Assembly: GCF_000733725.1 (NCBI RefSeq)
Contig: NZ_JMQM01000002.1
Location: 496,001 to 560,000 of the forward strand
Direction: 5' to 3'
From: Nitratireductor basaltis
GTDB taxonomy: Bacteria; Pseudomonadota; Alphaproteobacteria; Rhizobiales; Rhizobiaceae
DNA: 64,000 nucleotides
The notes under the pieces are model-generated. The model did not search any database. It was given only the letters and a program-made list of their open reading frames with translations, and was not told where the DNA came from. Positions 1 through 9,870 of this stretch are shown here, piece by piece. The translations under genes were made by a program, and so were the position numbers. Numbering within the stretch: position 1 is the stretch's first letter; each line of letters opens with the position of its first letter.

Positions 1-434
1 GCCACGCGCTGGCGTTCTCCGCCGGACAGGGCGGCAGGCAGGCGGTCCGCCTTGTCGCCAAGGCCGGTACGCATCAGGGCTGATTCCACCGCTTGCCTGT
101 CACAATCGTTCAATCGCAGTGACGGAGACCGGCCAAGGCCTACATTCTGCCTCACACTCAGATGCGAAAACAGATTGTTCTCCTGGAATACCATCGAGAC
201 CGGGCGCTTGTCGGGGGGAAGTGTCGTCACATCCTGTCCGTCAATCAGAATGCTTCCCTCTTGCGGGCGCTCGAAGCCGGCAATCAGGTTGAGCAATGTG
301 GACTTGCCCGAACCGCTGGGGCCCATGACGGCCACTTTCTCACCAGCACGAATCTTGAGATCGAAGACCATGTCGGCTCCGCCGGGATAGGAAAAGCGGA
401 TATCACGGAGTTCGATCGTGGCAGGGGCAGTCAT
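1..434 (-). CDS. thiQ: Thiamine ABC transporter ATP-binding protein ThiQ (3' end cut by window edge)
   Basis: Cytoplasmic ATPase that powers uptake of thiamine or its phosphates with ThiP and ThiB. About 144 N-terminal residues are visible. They show Walker A (GPSGSGKST, near residue 36), the Q-loop (FQENNLF) and the signature motif [10 protein letters not shown] right at the window edge; Walker B and the C-terminus lie outside. The ATG overlaps the thiP stop in an ATGA, so the two are translationally coupled. The TPP riboswitch upstream of thiB should control the whole operon. Family membership is clear from the motifs; substrate specificity is inferred from the operon and riboswitch. Confidence 0.93.
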   Translation of the reverse strand, partial: MTAPATIELRDIRFSYPGGADMVFDLKIRAGEKVAVMGPSGSGKSTLLNLIAGFERPQEGSILIDGQDVTTLPPDKRPVSMVFQENNLFSHLSVRQNVGLGRSPSLRLNDCDRQAVESALMRTGLGDKADRLPAALSGGERQRV

Positions 435-2047
435 GGATGTCTTTCCCTTGAGAGGCGGCTTGCAACGAGCATAAGCAACAAGCACAGCAGACCGAGAAAA
501 AGGGCAAGTCCCGCCGCATCATCGGTTCGGTAGCTGCCCATTCGTTGCAAGAGGAGATAAGGCAAGGTCTGAACCGCGTCGCTTCCGAACAAGGCGATCA
601 CGCCAAGATCGCCGAGCGAAAGGGCCATTGCGAATGCGAATGCCACGGCCATCGGGCGTCGAAGCACCGGCCATTCCACCAGCCGCAGTCGGTTGATGCC
701 CCGAATCCCGAGACTGGCACATAATTTCTCATGGCGGGCGCTTGCGGCATCATGAGCCGGGCGAAGGACGCGCATGGCAAATGGCATTGCCATGGCTGCG
801 TTCACTGTCACGACCATGAGGGGGGCAAAGCTGAAGACGCTTCCAAAATGGCGCAGAAGAATGAACCAGCCCGCTCCGATCACGACGGGGGGAATGATCA
901 GAACGAAGCTCGCACCCGCATCGCTCAAATGTTCAAGGATTCCGCGTCCTTCGGTGCGGCGCTCCAGTTCCAGCTGCCGACGCGCCATTATCAGTGCGGT
1001 GGAAATGACGACGGAAAGCAGAGCCGAAAGCGTCGCGAGAACGAGGCTGGTCACTGTCGCATGAATGACCGCCTTGTCTTGGGCGAGACGCGCAAGATCA
1101 GCGTCAATTCCGGCCATGAACGTTGCTGCCATCGGCCCGGCCACGAATAAGAGGGCGAGCAGGATGAGAAGGCTGTTCAGCGTGGTTTCAACCTTGCCGG
1201 CAAAAACAATCCGTCGTGGCGCGGTCGGCAGATTGGCATCTGCGGTAATGGTTGCGCCAAGGCGGGCGAGGATCAACACGATGAGCAGTGTGAGCGCGAC
1301 CTGTGCCACTGTCAGCGCGAGCGCACGAGCCAGATCGAAATCGAATCGCAATGCCTGATAGATCGCGACCTCCAGCGTTGTGGCCCGGGGGCCGCCACCA
1401 AGCGTGAGAACGATGGTGAAGGAGGTTACGCACAGCATGAAGACGAGTGCAGCCACTTGCGGCAGTGAACCGCGCAGCACCGGCCATTCGATGAACCGGA
1501 AAGAGGCCAACGGTCCCATTCCGAGCTGCGCGCCAAGGCGCCAGTGGTTTCCCGGAACCGATTCGAGCGATGCCAGCAAAAGCCGTGCCGCCAGCGGCAG
1601 GTTGAAGAAGACATGAGCCACCAGGATGCCGGACAGGCCGTATATGCCTTCCCAATGACTGTTGCCCAGGATCGACAGGTATGGTGCCAAATATCCCGCA
1701 CGACCGTAGAGAGCCAGCACCCCAAGGGCCGCGACAATGGCGGGCAGCGCCAGCGGAACCGCAAACAGGCTGAGGATCAGGCCTCGCCCTGGAAATTGCG
1801 GATGCCGTGCAAGCGCGCGGGCGATGAGGATTGCGGGTAGGACAGAGAGGAGCGTCGAAAGTGATGCCTGCAGCAGCGTGAAGCGCATGACACGCAGGAG
1901 ATAGCCATCGAATGCCGCGACTGCGGCACCCAGGGAGCCGGAAGCTTCTGCAACAAGACCTGCAAATGCACCGCCGATGAGAAGGGCGAGAAAGCTCAAG
2001 GCCGCCATGCCGGCCCAGATTCTTCCTCGCCCTACAGGGGCGATCAC
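431..2047 (-). CDS. thiP: Thiamine ABC transporter permease ThiP
   Basis: Inner-membrane permease of the thiamine importer, about 538 residues and built as two fused permease halves with many hydrophobic segments, as usual for ThiP. Each half carries an EAA-type cytoplasmic loop ending in EWPVLR, near residues 171-193 and 442-464, which dock on ThiQ. The chosen start is a GTG whose GTGA overlaps the thiB stop. A second in-frame GTG 21 bases further upstream (position 2068) would add seven residues and overlap thiB by 25 bases. The middle gene of thiB-thiP-thiQ. Confidence 0.93.
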   Translation of the reverse strand: MIAPVGRGRIWAGMAALSFLALLIGGAFAGLVAEASGSLGAAVAAFDGYLLRVMRFTLLQASLSTLLSVLPAILIARALARHPQFPGRGLILSLFAVPLALPAIVAALGVLALYGRAGYLAPYLSILGNSHWEGIYGLSGILVAHVFFNLPLAARLLLASLESVPGNHWRLGAQLGMGPLASFRFIEWPVLRGSLPQVAALVFMLCVTSFTIVLTLGGGPRATTLEVAIYQALRFDFDLARALALTVAQVALTLLIVLILARLGATITADANLPTAPRRIVFAGKVETTLNSLLILLALLFVAGPMAATFMAGIDADLARLAQDKAVIHATVTSLVLATLSALLSVVISTALIMARRQLELERRTEGRGILEHLSDAGASFVLIIPPVVIGAGWFILLRHFGSVFSFAPLMVVTVNAAMAMPFAMRVLRPAHDAASARHEKLCASLGIRGINRLRLVEWPVLRRPMAVAFAFAMALSLGDLGVIALFGSDAVQTLPYLLLQRMGSYRTDDAAGLALFLGLLCLLLMLVASRLSRERHP

Positions 2048-3045
2048 TTGCTCATGACCGACAGCCACTCATCCACCCATGCCTTGCGGTTCTCGGCGAC
2101 CTCTGCGGGCGAGAAAAGCAGTGTTTCGGACGGCTCTACGAGTTCGTGGAATGCCGGGTTGAGCGGCTTGGAGGTCTTGCCAGCGGGGAACATCCAGTTG
2201 CTTTCCGGAATGGTATCCTGGAAGCCCGGTCCGGTCATGAAGCTCATGAACCGGGCTGCAAGCGGATTGTCTGCACCCTTCACGGTCTTGCCCGCGACCT
2301 CGATCTGCATGTAGTGGCCTTCAGCGAAGGGCGCTGCCTGATAACGCTCGGTGTCCTCGGCGATCATGTGATAGGCCGGTGAGGTCGTGTAGGACAGGAC
2401 CATGGCCACTTCGCCGCTGGAAAACAGGCCATAGGCCTCGCTCCAGCCGGGGGTGACAGTCAGGATCTTGTCCTGCAGCTTCTCCCAAGCCTGCGGCGCC
2501 TCGTCACCATAGATAGCCTTCACCCAAAGGAGCAGACCCAGCCCAGGCGTGGAGGTGCGCGGGTCCTGAATGGCGATCTTCACCATGTCGGCAGGCGCAT
2601 CGACCAGCGCCTTCATGCTCTTCGGCAGTGTGGAGACCGCCTGCGTATCATAGACGAATGCGAAATAGCCGTAATCGAATGGCACGAAAATATCGTCAGA
2701 GAAGTCGCCGGGGATGTCGATATTGGCGAGATCCGTCTCGTGGGGGGCAAAGAGGCCGGTCTTGCGGGCTTCCTCGGTCAGGTTCGTATCCAGCCCCAGC
2801 ACGATGTCGGCTTCGGTATCCTTGCCCTCCAGCTTGAGGCGGTTGAGCAGTGCCACGCCATCAGCGACGGAGACGAATTCAACATCGCAACCGCAATCGG
2901 CTTCGAAGTTCTTCTCGATCTGCGGTCCCGGGCCCCACTCGGCAGTGAAGCTTTCATATGTGTAGACCGTCAGCTTCTCCTGCGCGCCAGCCGTGGTGGC
3001 CAGCAGGGCTGCAGCAAGTGATACGGCATAGGGGGTAATGCGCAT
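2044..3045 (-). CDS. thiB: Thiamine-binding periplasmic protein ThiB
   Basis: Substrate-binding component of the thiamine importer, 333 residues. It starts with a Sec signal peptide (charged MRITPY, hydrophobic core, A-x-A cleavage near residue 22 before [12 protein letters not shown]). The mature start and the [11 protein letters not shown] segment are typical of the ThiB family. The ATG at 3045 has a GAGAGG Shine-Dalgarno about seven bases upstream; an in-frame GTG two codons earlier is less likely. It is first in the operon, directly behind the TPP riboswitch. Confidence 0.94.
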   Translation of the reverse strand: MRITPYAVSLAAALLATTAGAQEKLTVYTYESFTAEWGPGPQIEKNFEADCGCDVEFVSVADGVALLNRLKLEGKDTEADIVLGLDTNLTEEARKTGLFAPHETDLANIDIPGDFSDDIFVPFDYGYFAFVYDTQAVSTLPKSMKALVDAPADMVKIAIQDPRTSTPGLGLLLWVKAIYGDEAPQAWEKLQDKILTVTPGWSEAYGLFSSGEVAMVLSYTTSPAYHMIAEDTERYQAAPFAEGHYMQIEVAGKTVKGADNPLAARFMSFMTGPGFQDTIPESNWMFPAGKTSKPLNPAFHELVEPSETLLFSPAEVAENRKAWVDEWLSVMSK

Positions 3046-3090
3046 GAGCACCTCTCACTCGTGTATCGAAGGGTGCTGCTTGAACAGTCT

Positions 3091-3178
3091 AATCCCTCCG
3101 CCGGCATGATCCGGATCAGGTTCTGCGGGTTGGCTTGGCCTCTCAGCTCAGGCAGACCTGCCTGGCACCCCGTTAGAT
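3091..3178 (-). promoter_or_regulatory. TPP riboswitch (THI element) of the thiBPQ operon
   Basis: Read on the minus strand the region contains the conserved THI-box blocks in order: GGGGTGCC, GCTGAGAGG, then GAACCTGATCCGG and TGCCGGCGGAGGGA. These form the two TPP-sensing arms. It lies about 45-130 bases upstream of the thiB start, so TPP binding should repress import, probably by hiding the GAGAGG ribosome-binding site because no U-tract terminator is visible. Ends are approximate. Confidence 0.95.
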
Positions 3179-3293
3179 CGGCGCGAAGATAGGGCGGTGG
3201 GGCAGAGGGCGCAAGCCCGGTCATCATTCGGTACCGGGTGGGCATTGCGAAGGACGTTTCGTCTTGCGCGCCAATGCTGTAAGTCGTCGGGCC

Positions 3294-3941
3294 ATGAGCC
3301 GTTTTGTCATTCTTCTCGGCGGTGAGCTTGCCCCCACCCGCCGCCTCTCAGCCATGCTTGAAGGCAGTCGCATCATCGCGGCGGATTCCGGCATGCGACA
3401 TGCTTCGCTGCTTGGCGTGACGCCGGAGCTTTGGGTTGGCGACTTCGACAGCGTAGACGCTGCGATGCGGAATGCATTCGCGTATGTGCCGACCCGCGAG
3501 TTCCCACCGGAGAAGGACAAGACTGACGGCGAGCTTGCCATTGACCATGCGCTCGAAGAAGGCGCTACCGCGCTTGTTCTTGCGGGCGCGTTTGGCGGTG
3601 AGCGCGCCGATCATGCCCATCTGCATCTGACGCAGGTCGTGCGCCTTTGCGAGATGGGGGTGCCAACGCTGGTGACGAGCGGCAATCAGGAAGGGCGACA
3701 TCTGGCGGCGGGCGTTCAGCACGAATTCGACTATGCGCCCGGCACGATCTTCAGCATCCTCCTGTTCGAGCCGCTGAGCGGCCTAACTGTCGAGGGCGCT
3801 CGCTGGCCGCTTGATCATGTAGAGGTCGAATTCGGCTCTTCGCTCACGCTTTCAAATTATGTGGCCGACAGGCTTGCGATTCGGCTGGAAAAAGGCCGCG
3901 CGATGTTGGTCGCTCATCTCAATGACGAGGAAACTGCCTGA
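3294..3941 (+). CDS. thiN: Thiamine pyrophosphokinase
   Basis: Transfers pyrophosphate from ATP to thiamine to make TPP. The 215-residue protein has the family landmarks GDFDSVD (near residue 48), the DKTDGELAID metal/ATP site (near 75-84) and GAFGGERADH. The ATG at 3294 gives the canonical start MSRFVILLGGE; a TTG ten codons upstream is also in frame. It is divergent from thiBPQ, so uptake and activation of thiamine sit side by side. Its TGA overlaps the next gene's ATG by one base (TGATG). Confidence 0.92.
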   Translation: MSRFVILLGGELAPTRRLSAMLEGSRIIAADSGMRHASLLGVTPELWVGDFDSVDAAMRNAFAYVPTREFPPEKDKTDGELAIDHALEEGATALVLAGAFGGERADHAHLHLTQVVRLCEMGVPTLVTSGNQEGRHLAAGVQHEFDYAPGTIFSILLFEPLSGLTVEGARWPLDHVEVEFGSSLTLSNYVADRLAIRLEKGRAMLVAHLNDEETA

Positions 3942-5758
3942 TGGCACCACCGCTTCTCAAGCTCGAAGACATCAAGCTGACCTTCGGCGGCACGCCCCTC
4001 CTGGACGGGGCCAGCCTCATGGTCGGGCCGGGTGAGCGTATCGCGCTGGTCGGGCGCAACGGGTCGGGCAAGTCCACGCTTCTCAAGATCGCGGCGGGCA
4101 TTGCCGAGGCGCAGGATGGCGAGATCTTTCGCCAGCCCACCGCGACCATTCGTTATCTGGCGCAGGCACCGGACTGGCAGGGGCACAAGACTGTTCGTGC
4201 CTATGTCGAGGCGGGTCTCGGCCCTGCCGATGACATCAACCGTGTCACCTTGATGCTCGACAGTCTGGGCCTGACCGGCGAGGAGGAGCCGCATACGCTC
4301 TCGGGCGGAGAGGCACGGCGTGCGGCCCTTGCACAGGCGCTTGCTCCTCAGCCCGATCTGCTGCTGCTCGACGAGCCCACCAACCATCTCGACCTAACGA
4401 CAATCGAATGGCTAGAGGATGAAATCGCGCGCATGAGCTCGGCACTCGTCACGATCTCGCATGACCGCCGCTTTCTGGAGCGCGTCACCCGCGCGACGGT
4501 CTGGCTCGACCGGGGTGTCACGCGCAGGCTCGACAAGGGCTTTGCCCATTTCGAGGAATGGCGGGACAAGGTTCTGGAAGAAGAAGAGCGCGAGCAGCAC
4601 AAGCTTGGGCGTCAGATCGCGCGCGAGGAGCACTGGCTGCGCTATGGCGTAACCGCACGCCGCAAGCGCAATGTGCGCAGGCTTGGCGAATTGCAAAGCT
4701 TGCGCGAAAAACACCGCAATTTCCAGAAGGCCGAAGGGCTGGCGGTGATGAAGGCCGCCGATGCAGCCGATTCAGGCAAGCTGGTCGTTGAGGCGAAAAA
4801 CATCTCGAAAGCGTATGGCGAGCTGGGAGTCGTTCGCGATTTCTCGCTTCGCATCAACCGTGGCGAGCGTATCGGGTTTGTCGGACCCAATGGCGCGGGC
4901 AAGACGACGCTTCTCAAGATGCTGATCGGCGCACTAGAGCCGGACGAAGGCGCGATACGCTTCGGCCACAATCTGGAAGTGGCGGTGCTCGACCAGAAGC
5001 GCGACGCACCGAAACCCGACGAAACGCTGGCTCATTTCCTCACGGACGGGCGCGGCGACAGCGTGGTGGTCAATGGTGAGGAGCGGCATGTCGTCTCCTA
5101 CATGAAGGACTTCCTCTTCAAGCCGGAGCAGGCGCGCACGCCGGTGCGCGAACTGTCTGGCGGCGAGCGGGCACGTCTGATCCTCGCACGCCTCCTGACG
5201 CGGCCGGCCAATCTGCTCGTGCTCGATGAGCCTACCAACGATCTCGACATGGAAACGCTGGACCTGCTTCAGGAGCTGGTGGAAGGTTTCCCCGGCACGG
5301 TTCTGCTTGTCAGCCACGATCGCGACTTTCTCGACCGCACTGTCACTGCCACCATCGCACCTGATGGCAAGGGCCGTTGGATCATCTATGCGGGCGGCTA
5401 TTCAGACATGATGGCGCAGCGCAAGGGCGAGGAGCTGGAGCGGCGCAAGGCGCGCAGTGCGGAGAAGGCAGCTTCATCGCCGAAGGGTTCGGGCGGAGAA
5501 AAGACACGCAGCAACAGCGCCAAGCTCTCCTACAAGCAGAAATATGCGCTGGAGACCTTGCCGGGGCGCATCGAGGCTCTTTCCGACGAAATGGAGAAGC
5601 TTGAGCAGAAGCTGGCTGATCCGGATCTTTACGCGAAAGACGCTGCAGCCTTTGCCCGCTTCACGCAAGAGCTTGAGAAGAAGGGCCAGGAGCGAGCGAA
5701 GCTCGAGGAAGAATGGCTTGAGCTGGAAATGCTGCGCGAAGAGATCGAAGGCGCCTGA
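3941..5758 (+). CDS. uup: ABC-F family ATPase, Uup type
   Basis: Soluble ribosome-associated ATPase with two ABC domains in one 605-residue chain and no membrane segments. Domain 1 has GRNGSGKST (around 38), LSGGEARRA and LLLLDEPTNHLD; the inter-domain linker is rich in Arg/Glu (about 205-265); domain 2 has GPNGAGKTT, LSGGERARL and LLVLDEPTNDLD. A charged C-terminal coiled coil (about 530-600) points to the Uup subgroup. Exact cellular role is inferred from the family (translation-factor or DNA-junction functions are reported). Confidence 0.9.
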   Translation: MAPPLLKLEDIKLTFGGTPLLDGASLMVGPGERIALVGRNGSGKSTLLKIAAGIAEAQDGEIFRQPTATIRYLAQAPDWQGHKTVRAYVEAGLGPADDINRVTLMLDSLGLTGEEEPHTLSGGEARRAALAQALAPQPDLLLLDEPTNHLDLTTIEWLEDEIARMSSALVTISHDRRFLERVTRATVWLDRGVTRRLDKGFAHFEEWRDKVLEEEEREQHKLGRQIAREEHWLRYGVTARRKRNVRRLGELQSLREKHRNFQKAEGLAVMKAADAADSGKLVVEAKNISKAYGELGVVRDFSLRINRGERIGFVGPNGAGKTTLLKMLIGALEPDEGAIRFGHNLEVAVLDQKRDAPKPDETLAHFLTDGRGDSVVVNGEERHVVSYMKDFLFKPEQARTPVRELSGGERARLILARLLTRPANLLVLDEPTNDLDMETLDLLQELVEGFPGTVLLVSHDRDFLDRTVTATIAPDGKGRWIIYAGGYSDMMAQRKGEELERRKARSAEKAASSPKGSGGEKTRSNSAKLSYKQKYALETLPGRIEALSDEMEKLEQKLADPDLYAKDAAAFARFTQELEKKGQERAKLEEEWLELEMLREEIEGA

Positions 5759-5813
5759 CACCTTCACGCTTGGCTAACCTCCATGAGCGAAATTGCACGC
5801 ATGGAGGCACGGC

Positions 5814-6755
5814 ATGAGCGAAGCATTTCTGATCAGCGCCAAACCCGACCTGCAGCAGGCGCGGGTGGAATGGCTGAAGCGGTTGGACGGCGAGCGGCGG
5901 CTTTCCGCACTCACCGTTACGGCCTATGAGCGCGACACGCGGCAGTTCCTGCAATTCCTGACCGGGCATCTGGGCGATGCGCCCGGCATCAAGGATATTG
6001 CCGATCTGAGACCTTCCGATTTTCGCGCCTTTCTCGCGCTGCGTCGCCGCGACGGTGCGGGAGCGCGCAGCCTGGGACGCGGCCTTGCGGGCATCCGGTC
6101 CTTTCTGCGATTTCTCGAGCGCCAGGGGATGGCCAATGCCGCAGGCGTTAGCGCCGTACGTTCGCCGAAGGCACCCAAAGGCTTGCCTAAGCCGCTGACT
6201 GCTGCCGATGCACGCAAGGTTGTCTCTGGCGAGGGACAGCTTGCCGAGGAGCCATGGATCGCCGCCCGCAACGCTGCGGTACTCGCGCTTCTCTATGGTT
6301 CGGGCCTGCGCATTTCCGAAGCTCTTGGGCTGACGGCAGGCGAGTTGAACGGGAAGAGTGCGGGCGCGCTGCGCATCAAGGGTAAAGGCGGAAAGACGCG
6401 GCTCGTGCCTGTTCTTCCCGTCGTTGCGCAGGCTGTCGGTGAATATTGCAAGCTTTGCCCGTGGCACCTTTCACCGGAAGAGCCGCTGTTTCGTGGTGCG
6501 AAGGGCGGGCCGCTTCAGCCGGCCATCATCCAGCGGGAGATGCGCAAGATGCGCGCAGCGCTCAATCTGCCGGATACGGCCACGCCGCACGCGCTTCGCC
6601 ACTCCTTTGCAACCCATCTTTTGGGGCGGGGAGGGGATCTGCGTGCTATCCAGGAGCTCTTGGGCCATGCCAGCCTGTCTACCACGCAGGTCTATACGGC
6701 GGTCGACACCAGCCGCCTCCTGGAAATTTACGACGCCGCCCATCCACGCGCCTGA
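5814..6755 (+). CDS. xerC: Tyrosine recombinase, XerC type
   Basis: Site-specific recombinase for resolving chromosome dimers at dif, working with a second Xer protein. At 313 residues it has the usual length. An N-terminal SAM-like DNA-binding domain (about 15-105) precedes the catalytic domain with Arg166, a Lys in KGKGGKTR (about 191-194), His259 and Arg262 (HALRHSF), His285 (LGHASLS) and nucleophile Tyr294. The ATG at 5814 has a GGAGG seven bases upstream. Chromosomal context with housekeeping genes favours XerC over a phage integrase. Confidence 0.88.
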   Translation: MSEAFLISAKPDLQQARVEWLKRLDGERRLSALTVTAYERDTRQFLQFLTGHLGDAPGIKDIADLRPSDFRAFLALRRRDGAGARSLGRGLAGIRSFLRFLERQGMANAAGVSAVRSPKAPKGLPKPLTAADARKVVSGEGQLAEEPWIAARNAAVLALLYGSGLRISEALGLTAGELNGKSAGALRIKGKGGKTRLVPVLPVVAQAVGEYCKLCPWHLSPEEPLFRGAKGGPLQPAIIQREMRKMRAALNLPDTATPHALRHSFATHLLGRGGDLRAIQELLGHASLSTTQVYTAVDTSRLLEIYDAAHPRA

Positions 6756-6771
6756 AATCAGGATAATAAAG

Positions 6772-7833
6772 ATGTTCCGAGACTTTCCCGAGATGCTGAG
6801 CGACACCTTGCTGCGCCTTGTCGGCATCTTGCACCTGCTGGCATTCACCAGCTTTCTTCTGGCCCTGCTTGGCGCGACACAGGTGCGGGCGGCCGATGAT
6901 GCCTGTCGCGGTCGCGATCTGTTGCATGAGGTCCGGGCGAATGAGCCGGAGCGTTTCGCTGCCATCGAGAAGGAAGCCGCAGGGGTCGTCAATGGCAGCG
7001 GGTTGCTGTGGAAGGTGGAGGCGGACGGCGTTGCACCTTCCTGGCTCTTCGGCACGATGCATGTGACCGATCCGCGGGTGTTGGACTTGCCTGATGCCGC
7101 GAAGGCGGCTTTCTCGGAAGCCGAAACCATCGTGATCGAGACGACGGACGTGCTTGATCGCAAGGCCATGATGGCGGCCATGGCGCAGCAACCGGAACTC
7201 ATGATGTTCACCGGTTCGGAAAAGCTCACCGATCATCTGGATGATCGGCAGCAGGCGGGGTTGAAATCAGCCTTGGAAGATCGGGGCATTCCGCTTCAGA
7301 CAGTCATCAAGATGAAGCCCTGGATGCTCGTCTCCATGGCCTCGCTGCCAAGCTGTGAAATGCAGAGGCAGGAACAGGGGGCGCTGGTGCTCGATGCCCT
7401 GCTGGCGGCGAATGCGAAGAAGGAAGGTAAGGCGGTGGCAGGGCTTGAGACCATGGTCGACCAGTTCGAGGCCATGGCGTCCCTGCCGATGGAGTTTCAC
7501 ATCGAAGGCCTGCTCAGCACCCTGGCGCTGGGAGATCGCATCGACGATGTGATCGAAACCATGATCATTCTCTATACCGAGGGCGAGACAGGCATGTTCT
7601 GGCCGATGATGGATACCGTGATGCCGGGTGACGACGAGAGCGCGGGATATGCGACATTTGAAGAGGTCATGGTGAACAAGCGCAATCGGAGCATGTCCGA
7701 GACGGCTTCCGCCTTCATCAATGATGGTGGCGCCTTCATAGCCGTTGGGGCGCTTCATCTTCCGGGGGAAGACGGTCTGGTGGCTCTCCTGCAGGAGCGG
7801 GGCTATCGTGTCTCTCCTGTCGCCATGCGCTAA
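6772..7833 (+). CDS. TraB/GumN family protein, membrane-anchored or exported
   Basis: The 353-residue protein has a hydrophobic segment (about 17-38) ending in QVRAAD, which could be a signal peptide or anchor. The body shows the family's FGTMHVTDPR motif (near 85) and a C-terminal GALHLPGEDGLVALL block, the putative metal-binding ends of the TraB/Tiki fold, with a conserved-looking Cys in SLPSCE. Members are thought to be metalloprotease-like, but no bacterial substrate is established. It lies 16 bases after xerC. Confidence 0.78.
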   Translation: MFRDFPEMLSDTLLRLVGILHLLAFTSFLLALLGATQVRAADDACRGRDLLHEVRANEPERFAAIEKEAAGVVNGSGLLWKVEADGVAPSWLFGTMHVTDPRVLDLPDAAKAAFSEAETIVIETTDVLDRKAMMAAMAQQPELMMFTGSEKLTDHLDDRQQAGLKSALEDRGIPLQTVIKMKPWMLVSMASLPSCEMQRQEQGALVLDALLAANAKKEGKAVAGLETMVDQFEAMASLPMEFHIEGLLSTLALGDRIDDVIETMIILYTEGETGMFWPMMDTVMPGDDESAGYATFEEVMVNKRNRSMSETASAFINDGGAFIAVGALHLPGEDGLVALLQERGYRVSPVAMR

Positions 7834-7910
7834 GGCGCAGCTTCAACCGGAACTCTCATCTTGATCAGGCGTTCTACCGTCAATCAAGGCCTCAGATGGG
7901 AGACATTCCG

Positions 7911-8357
7911 ATGGCAAATTACAACAGGCCCCGCGATCCCAACGATCCGGTAGATCCGCGTACCGACCCTGCTGCAGATCCCGCTGTGCGACCGTCCAAC
8001 CACACGGTTGTGCAGTCATCGTCGGGTGGTGGCAGCACGATGATCGTGGTTGCGGTATTGGCAGCAATACTGATCGTGTTGTTCCTGGTCTTTGGCGGTG
8101 CAGGCATCTGGGGCGGAGCCGATGATGCCGATGTGACCATCCAGGAAGAGACAACCGTGGCACCGGAAGGCGGCGATGCTGTTGCTCCTGCCGCACCAGA
8201 AGCACCGGTCGAGGAGGCTGCACCCGAGGCAGAAGCACCAGCAGCAAATACGGATGCACCCGAAGCTCCGGCCACCGAGGCTCCGGCAACCGACGCGCCG
8301 GCTCCTGACGAGCCAACCGCCCCCGCTCCGAATACGGATGCACCGGCTGCCCAGTAA
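7911..8357 (+). CDS. Small single-pass membrane protein with Pro/Ala/Glu-rich tail, function unknown
   Basis: A 148-residue protein: a hydrophilic, Asp/Pro-rich N-terminus (MANYNRPRDPND), one transmembrane helix (about 44-66, TMIVVAVLAAILIVLFLVF), then a low-complexity acidic Pro/Ala tail of about 75 residues with repeated NTDAP and ATxAP units. The ATG at 7911 has GGGAGA eight bases upstream; an in-frame ATG at 7896 is the alternative. No enzymatic motif is seen. Tail repeats could make its length variable between strains. Confidence 0.7.
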   Translation: MANYNRPRDPNDPVDPRTDPAADPAVRPSNHTVVQSSSGGGSTMIVVAVLAAILIVLFLVFGGAGIWGGADDADVTIQEETTVAPEGGDAVAPAAPEAPVEEAAPEAEAPAANTDAPEAPATEAPATDAPAPDEPTAPAPNTDAPAAQ

Positions 8358-8378
8358 GAACCGGCAACCGAACAGAAG

Positions 8379-8408
8379 AAAAGGCCGCTGCGAGAGCGGC
8401 CTTTTTTG
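8379..8408 (+). terminator. Rho-independent terminator, probably bidirectional
   Basis: Stem GGCCGCT / AGCGGCC with a five-base loop, followed on the plus strand by six T residues and preceded by an A-rich run that gives a short T-tract on the minus strand. It sits between the convergent gene ending at 8357 and lpd. Confidence 0.88.
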
Positions 8409-8429
8409 TGTGAGCGATTACTCGAATGA

Positions 8430-9836
8430 TCAGGAATGGATTGGCTTTGCAAACGCGCCGAGCGCTGCTTCGCGAACCGCTTCCGACATGGTCGGGTGAG
8501 CATGGCAGGTGCGTGCGAGGTCTTCGGACGAGCCGGAGAACTCCATAAGCACGGCAGCTTCATGGATCATTTCGCCAGCACCGAAGCCGACGATATGTGC
8601 GCCCAGCACGCGGTCGGTCTTCTTGTCGGCCAGGATCTTCACGAAACCGTCCGTATGCAGCATGGCGCGGGCGCGGCCATTGGCCGAGAAGGCGAACTTG
8701 CCGACATTGTACTCGACGCCAGCTTCCTTCAGCTCTTCCTCAGGCTTGCCGACAGAGGCGACTTCCGGGCTCGTATAGACGACGCTCGGGATTACGTCGT
8801 AGTTCACGTGACCGGCCTGGCCGGCGAGGATTTCGGCAACAGCCATGCCTTCATCTTCGGCCTTGTGCGCCAGCATCGGTCCAGCGATCACGTCGCCGAT
8901 GGCATAGACGCCTTCCACATTGGTGCGGAAGTGCTTGTCGGTCTTCACCCGGCCGCGGTCATCGAGTTCGACGCCAACGCTGTCGAGGCCCAGCCCCTCG
9001 GTGAAGGGCTTGCGGCCGGTCGAGACGAGCACGACGTCGGCCTCGATCGTTTCCGCATCGCCGCCCTTTGCAGGCTCGAAGGTGACCTTCGCACCCTTGC
9101 CGGCCTTGGAGACGTCGGTGACCTTTTGGCCGAGCTTGAAGGTGAGGCCCTGCTTGGCGAGCATGCGCTGGAACTGCTTGGAGACTTCGGCGTCCATCGG
9201 TCCGAGGATCTTGTCGAGATATTCGACAACGGTTACTTCGGCACCAAGACGTGCCCAGACCGAGCCGAGCTCAAGCCCGATCACGCCGCCGCCGACCACG
9301 ACCATCTTGCCCGGAACCTTCCCGAATTCGAGAGCGCCGGTGGAGGAGACGATGACCTTCTCGTCGAACTTCACTTCGACGCCGGGAATGCCTGCGACGG
9401 TGGAGCCGGTGGCGATGACGATGTTCTTGGTCTCGACCGTCTGTTCCTTGCCGTCGTCGCCCTTGACGGTGACCTTGCCCTTGCCCGCGATGGAGCCAAC
9501 GCCGCGCAGAACATCGATCTTGTTCTTCTTCATCAGGAAGTCGAGACCCTTGGTGTTCTGTTCCACCGTCTTGGTCTTGTGCGCCAGCATCTGCTTCAGG
9601 TTCAGCTTCGGCTTGGAAATCTCGATGCCGAGATCGGCAAAGGAATGACCGGCTTCAGCGAACATTTCGGTGGCATGCAGCAGCGCCTTGGAGGGGATGC
9701 AGCCGACATTGACGCAGGTGCCGCCATGGGTGGGCAGCTTTTCGACAACGGCAGTCTTCAGCCCAAGCTGTGCCGCCTTGATGGCGCAGACATAGCCGCC
9801 GGGGCCGGTTCCGATGACGACGAGATCGTAGGACAT
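8430..9836 (-). CDS. lpd: Dihydrolipoamide dehydrogenase (E3)
   Basis: FAD enzyme that reoxidises dihydrolipoyl groups of the 2-oxoglutarate dehydrogenase complex with NAD. The 468-residue chain has the FAD loop GTGPGG (9-14), redox cysteines Cys41 and Cys46 in [13 protein letters not shown], an NAD loop [12 protein letters not shown] (about 185-196), GDV in the second FAD motif, and the C-terminal catalytic His-Glu pair in HAHPTMSE (His447, Glu452). Last gene of the mdh-suc-odh run. A paralogue for pyruvate dehydrogenase probably lies elsewhere. Confidence 0.95.
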   Translation of the reverse strand: MSYDLVVIGTGPGGYVCAIKAAQLGLKTAVVEKLPTHGGTCVNVGCIPSKALLHATEMFAEAGHSFADLGIEISKPKLNLKQMLAHKTKTVEQNTKGLDFLMKKNKIDVLRGVGSIAGKGKVTVKGDDGKEQTVETKNIVIATGSTVAGIPGVEVKFDEKVIVSSTGALEFGKVPGKMVVVGGGVIGLELGSVWARLGAEVTVVEYLDKILGPMDAEVSKQFQRMLAKQGLTFKLGQKVTDVSKAGKGAKVTFEPAKGGDAETIEADVVLVSTGRKPFTEGLGLDSVGVELDDRGRVKTDKHFRTNVEGVYAIGDVIAGPMLAHKAEDEGMAVAEILAGQAGHVNYDVIPSVVYTSPEVASVGKPEEELKEAGVEYNVGKFAFSANGRARAMLHTDGFVKILADKKTDRVLGAHIVGFGAGEMIHEAAVLMEFSGSSEDLARTCHAHPTMSEAVREAALGAFAKPIHS

Positions 9837-9870
9837 TTCTCTTCCTTCCGCTTTGCGGTGGATTTGGCCG

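Noticed and set aside
5814-6755. Phage integrase marking a mobile island
   Set aside because: Length, gene context and lack of att repeats or phage genes fit chromosomal XerC.
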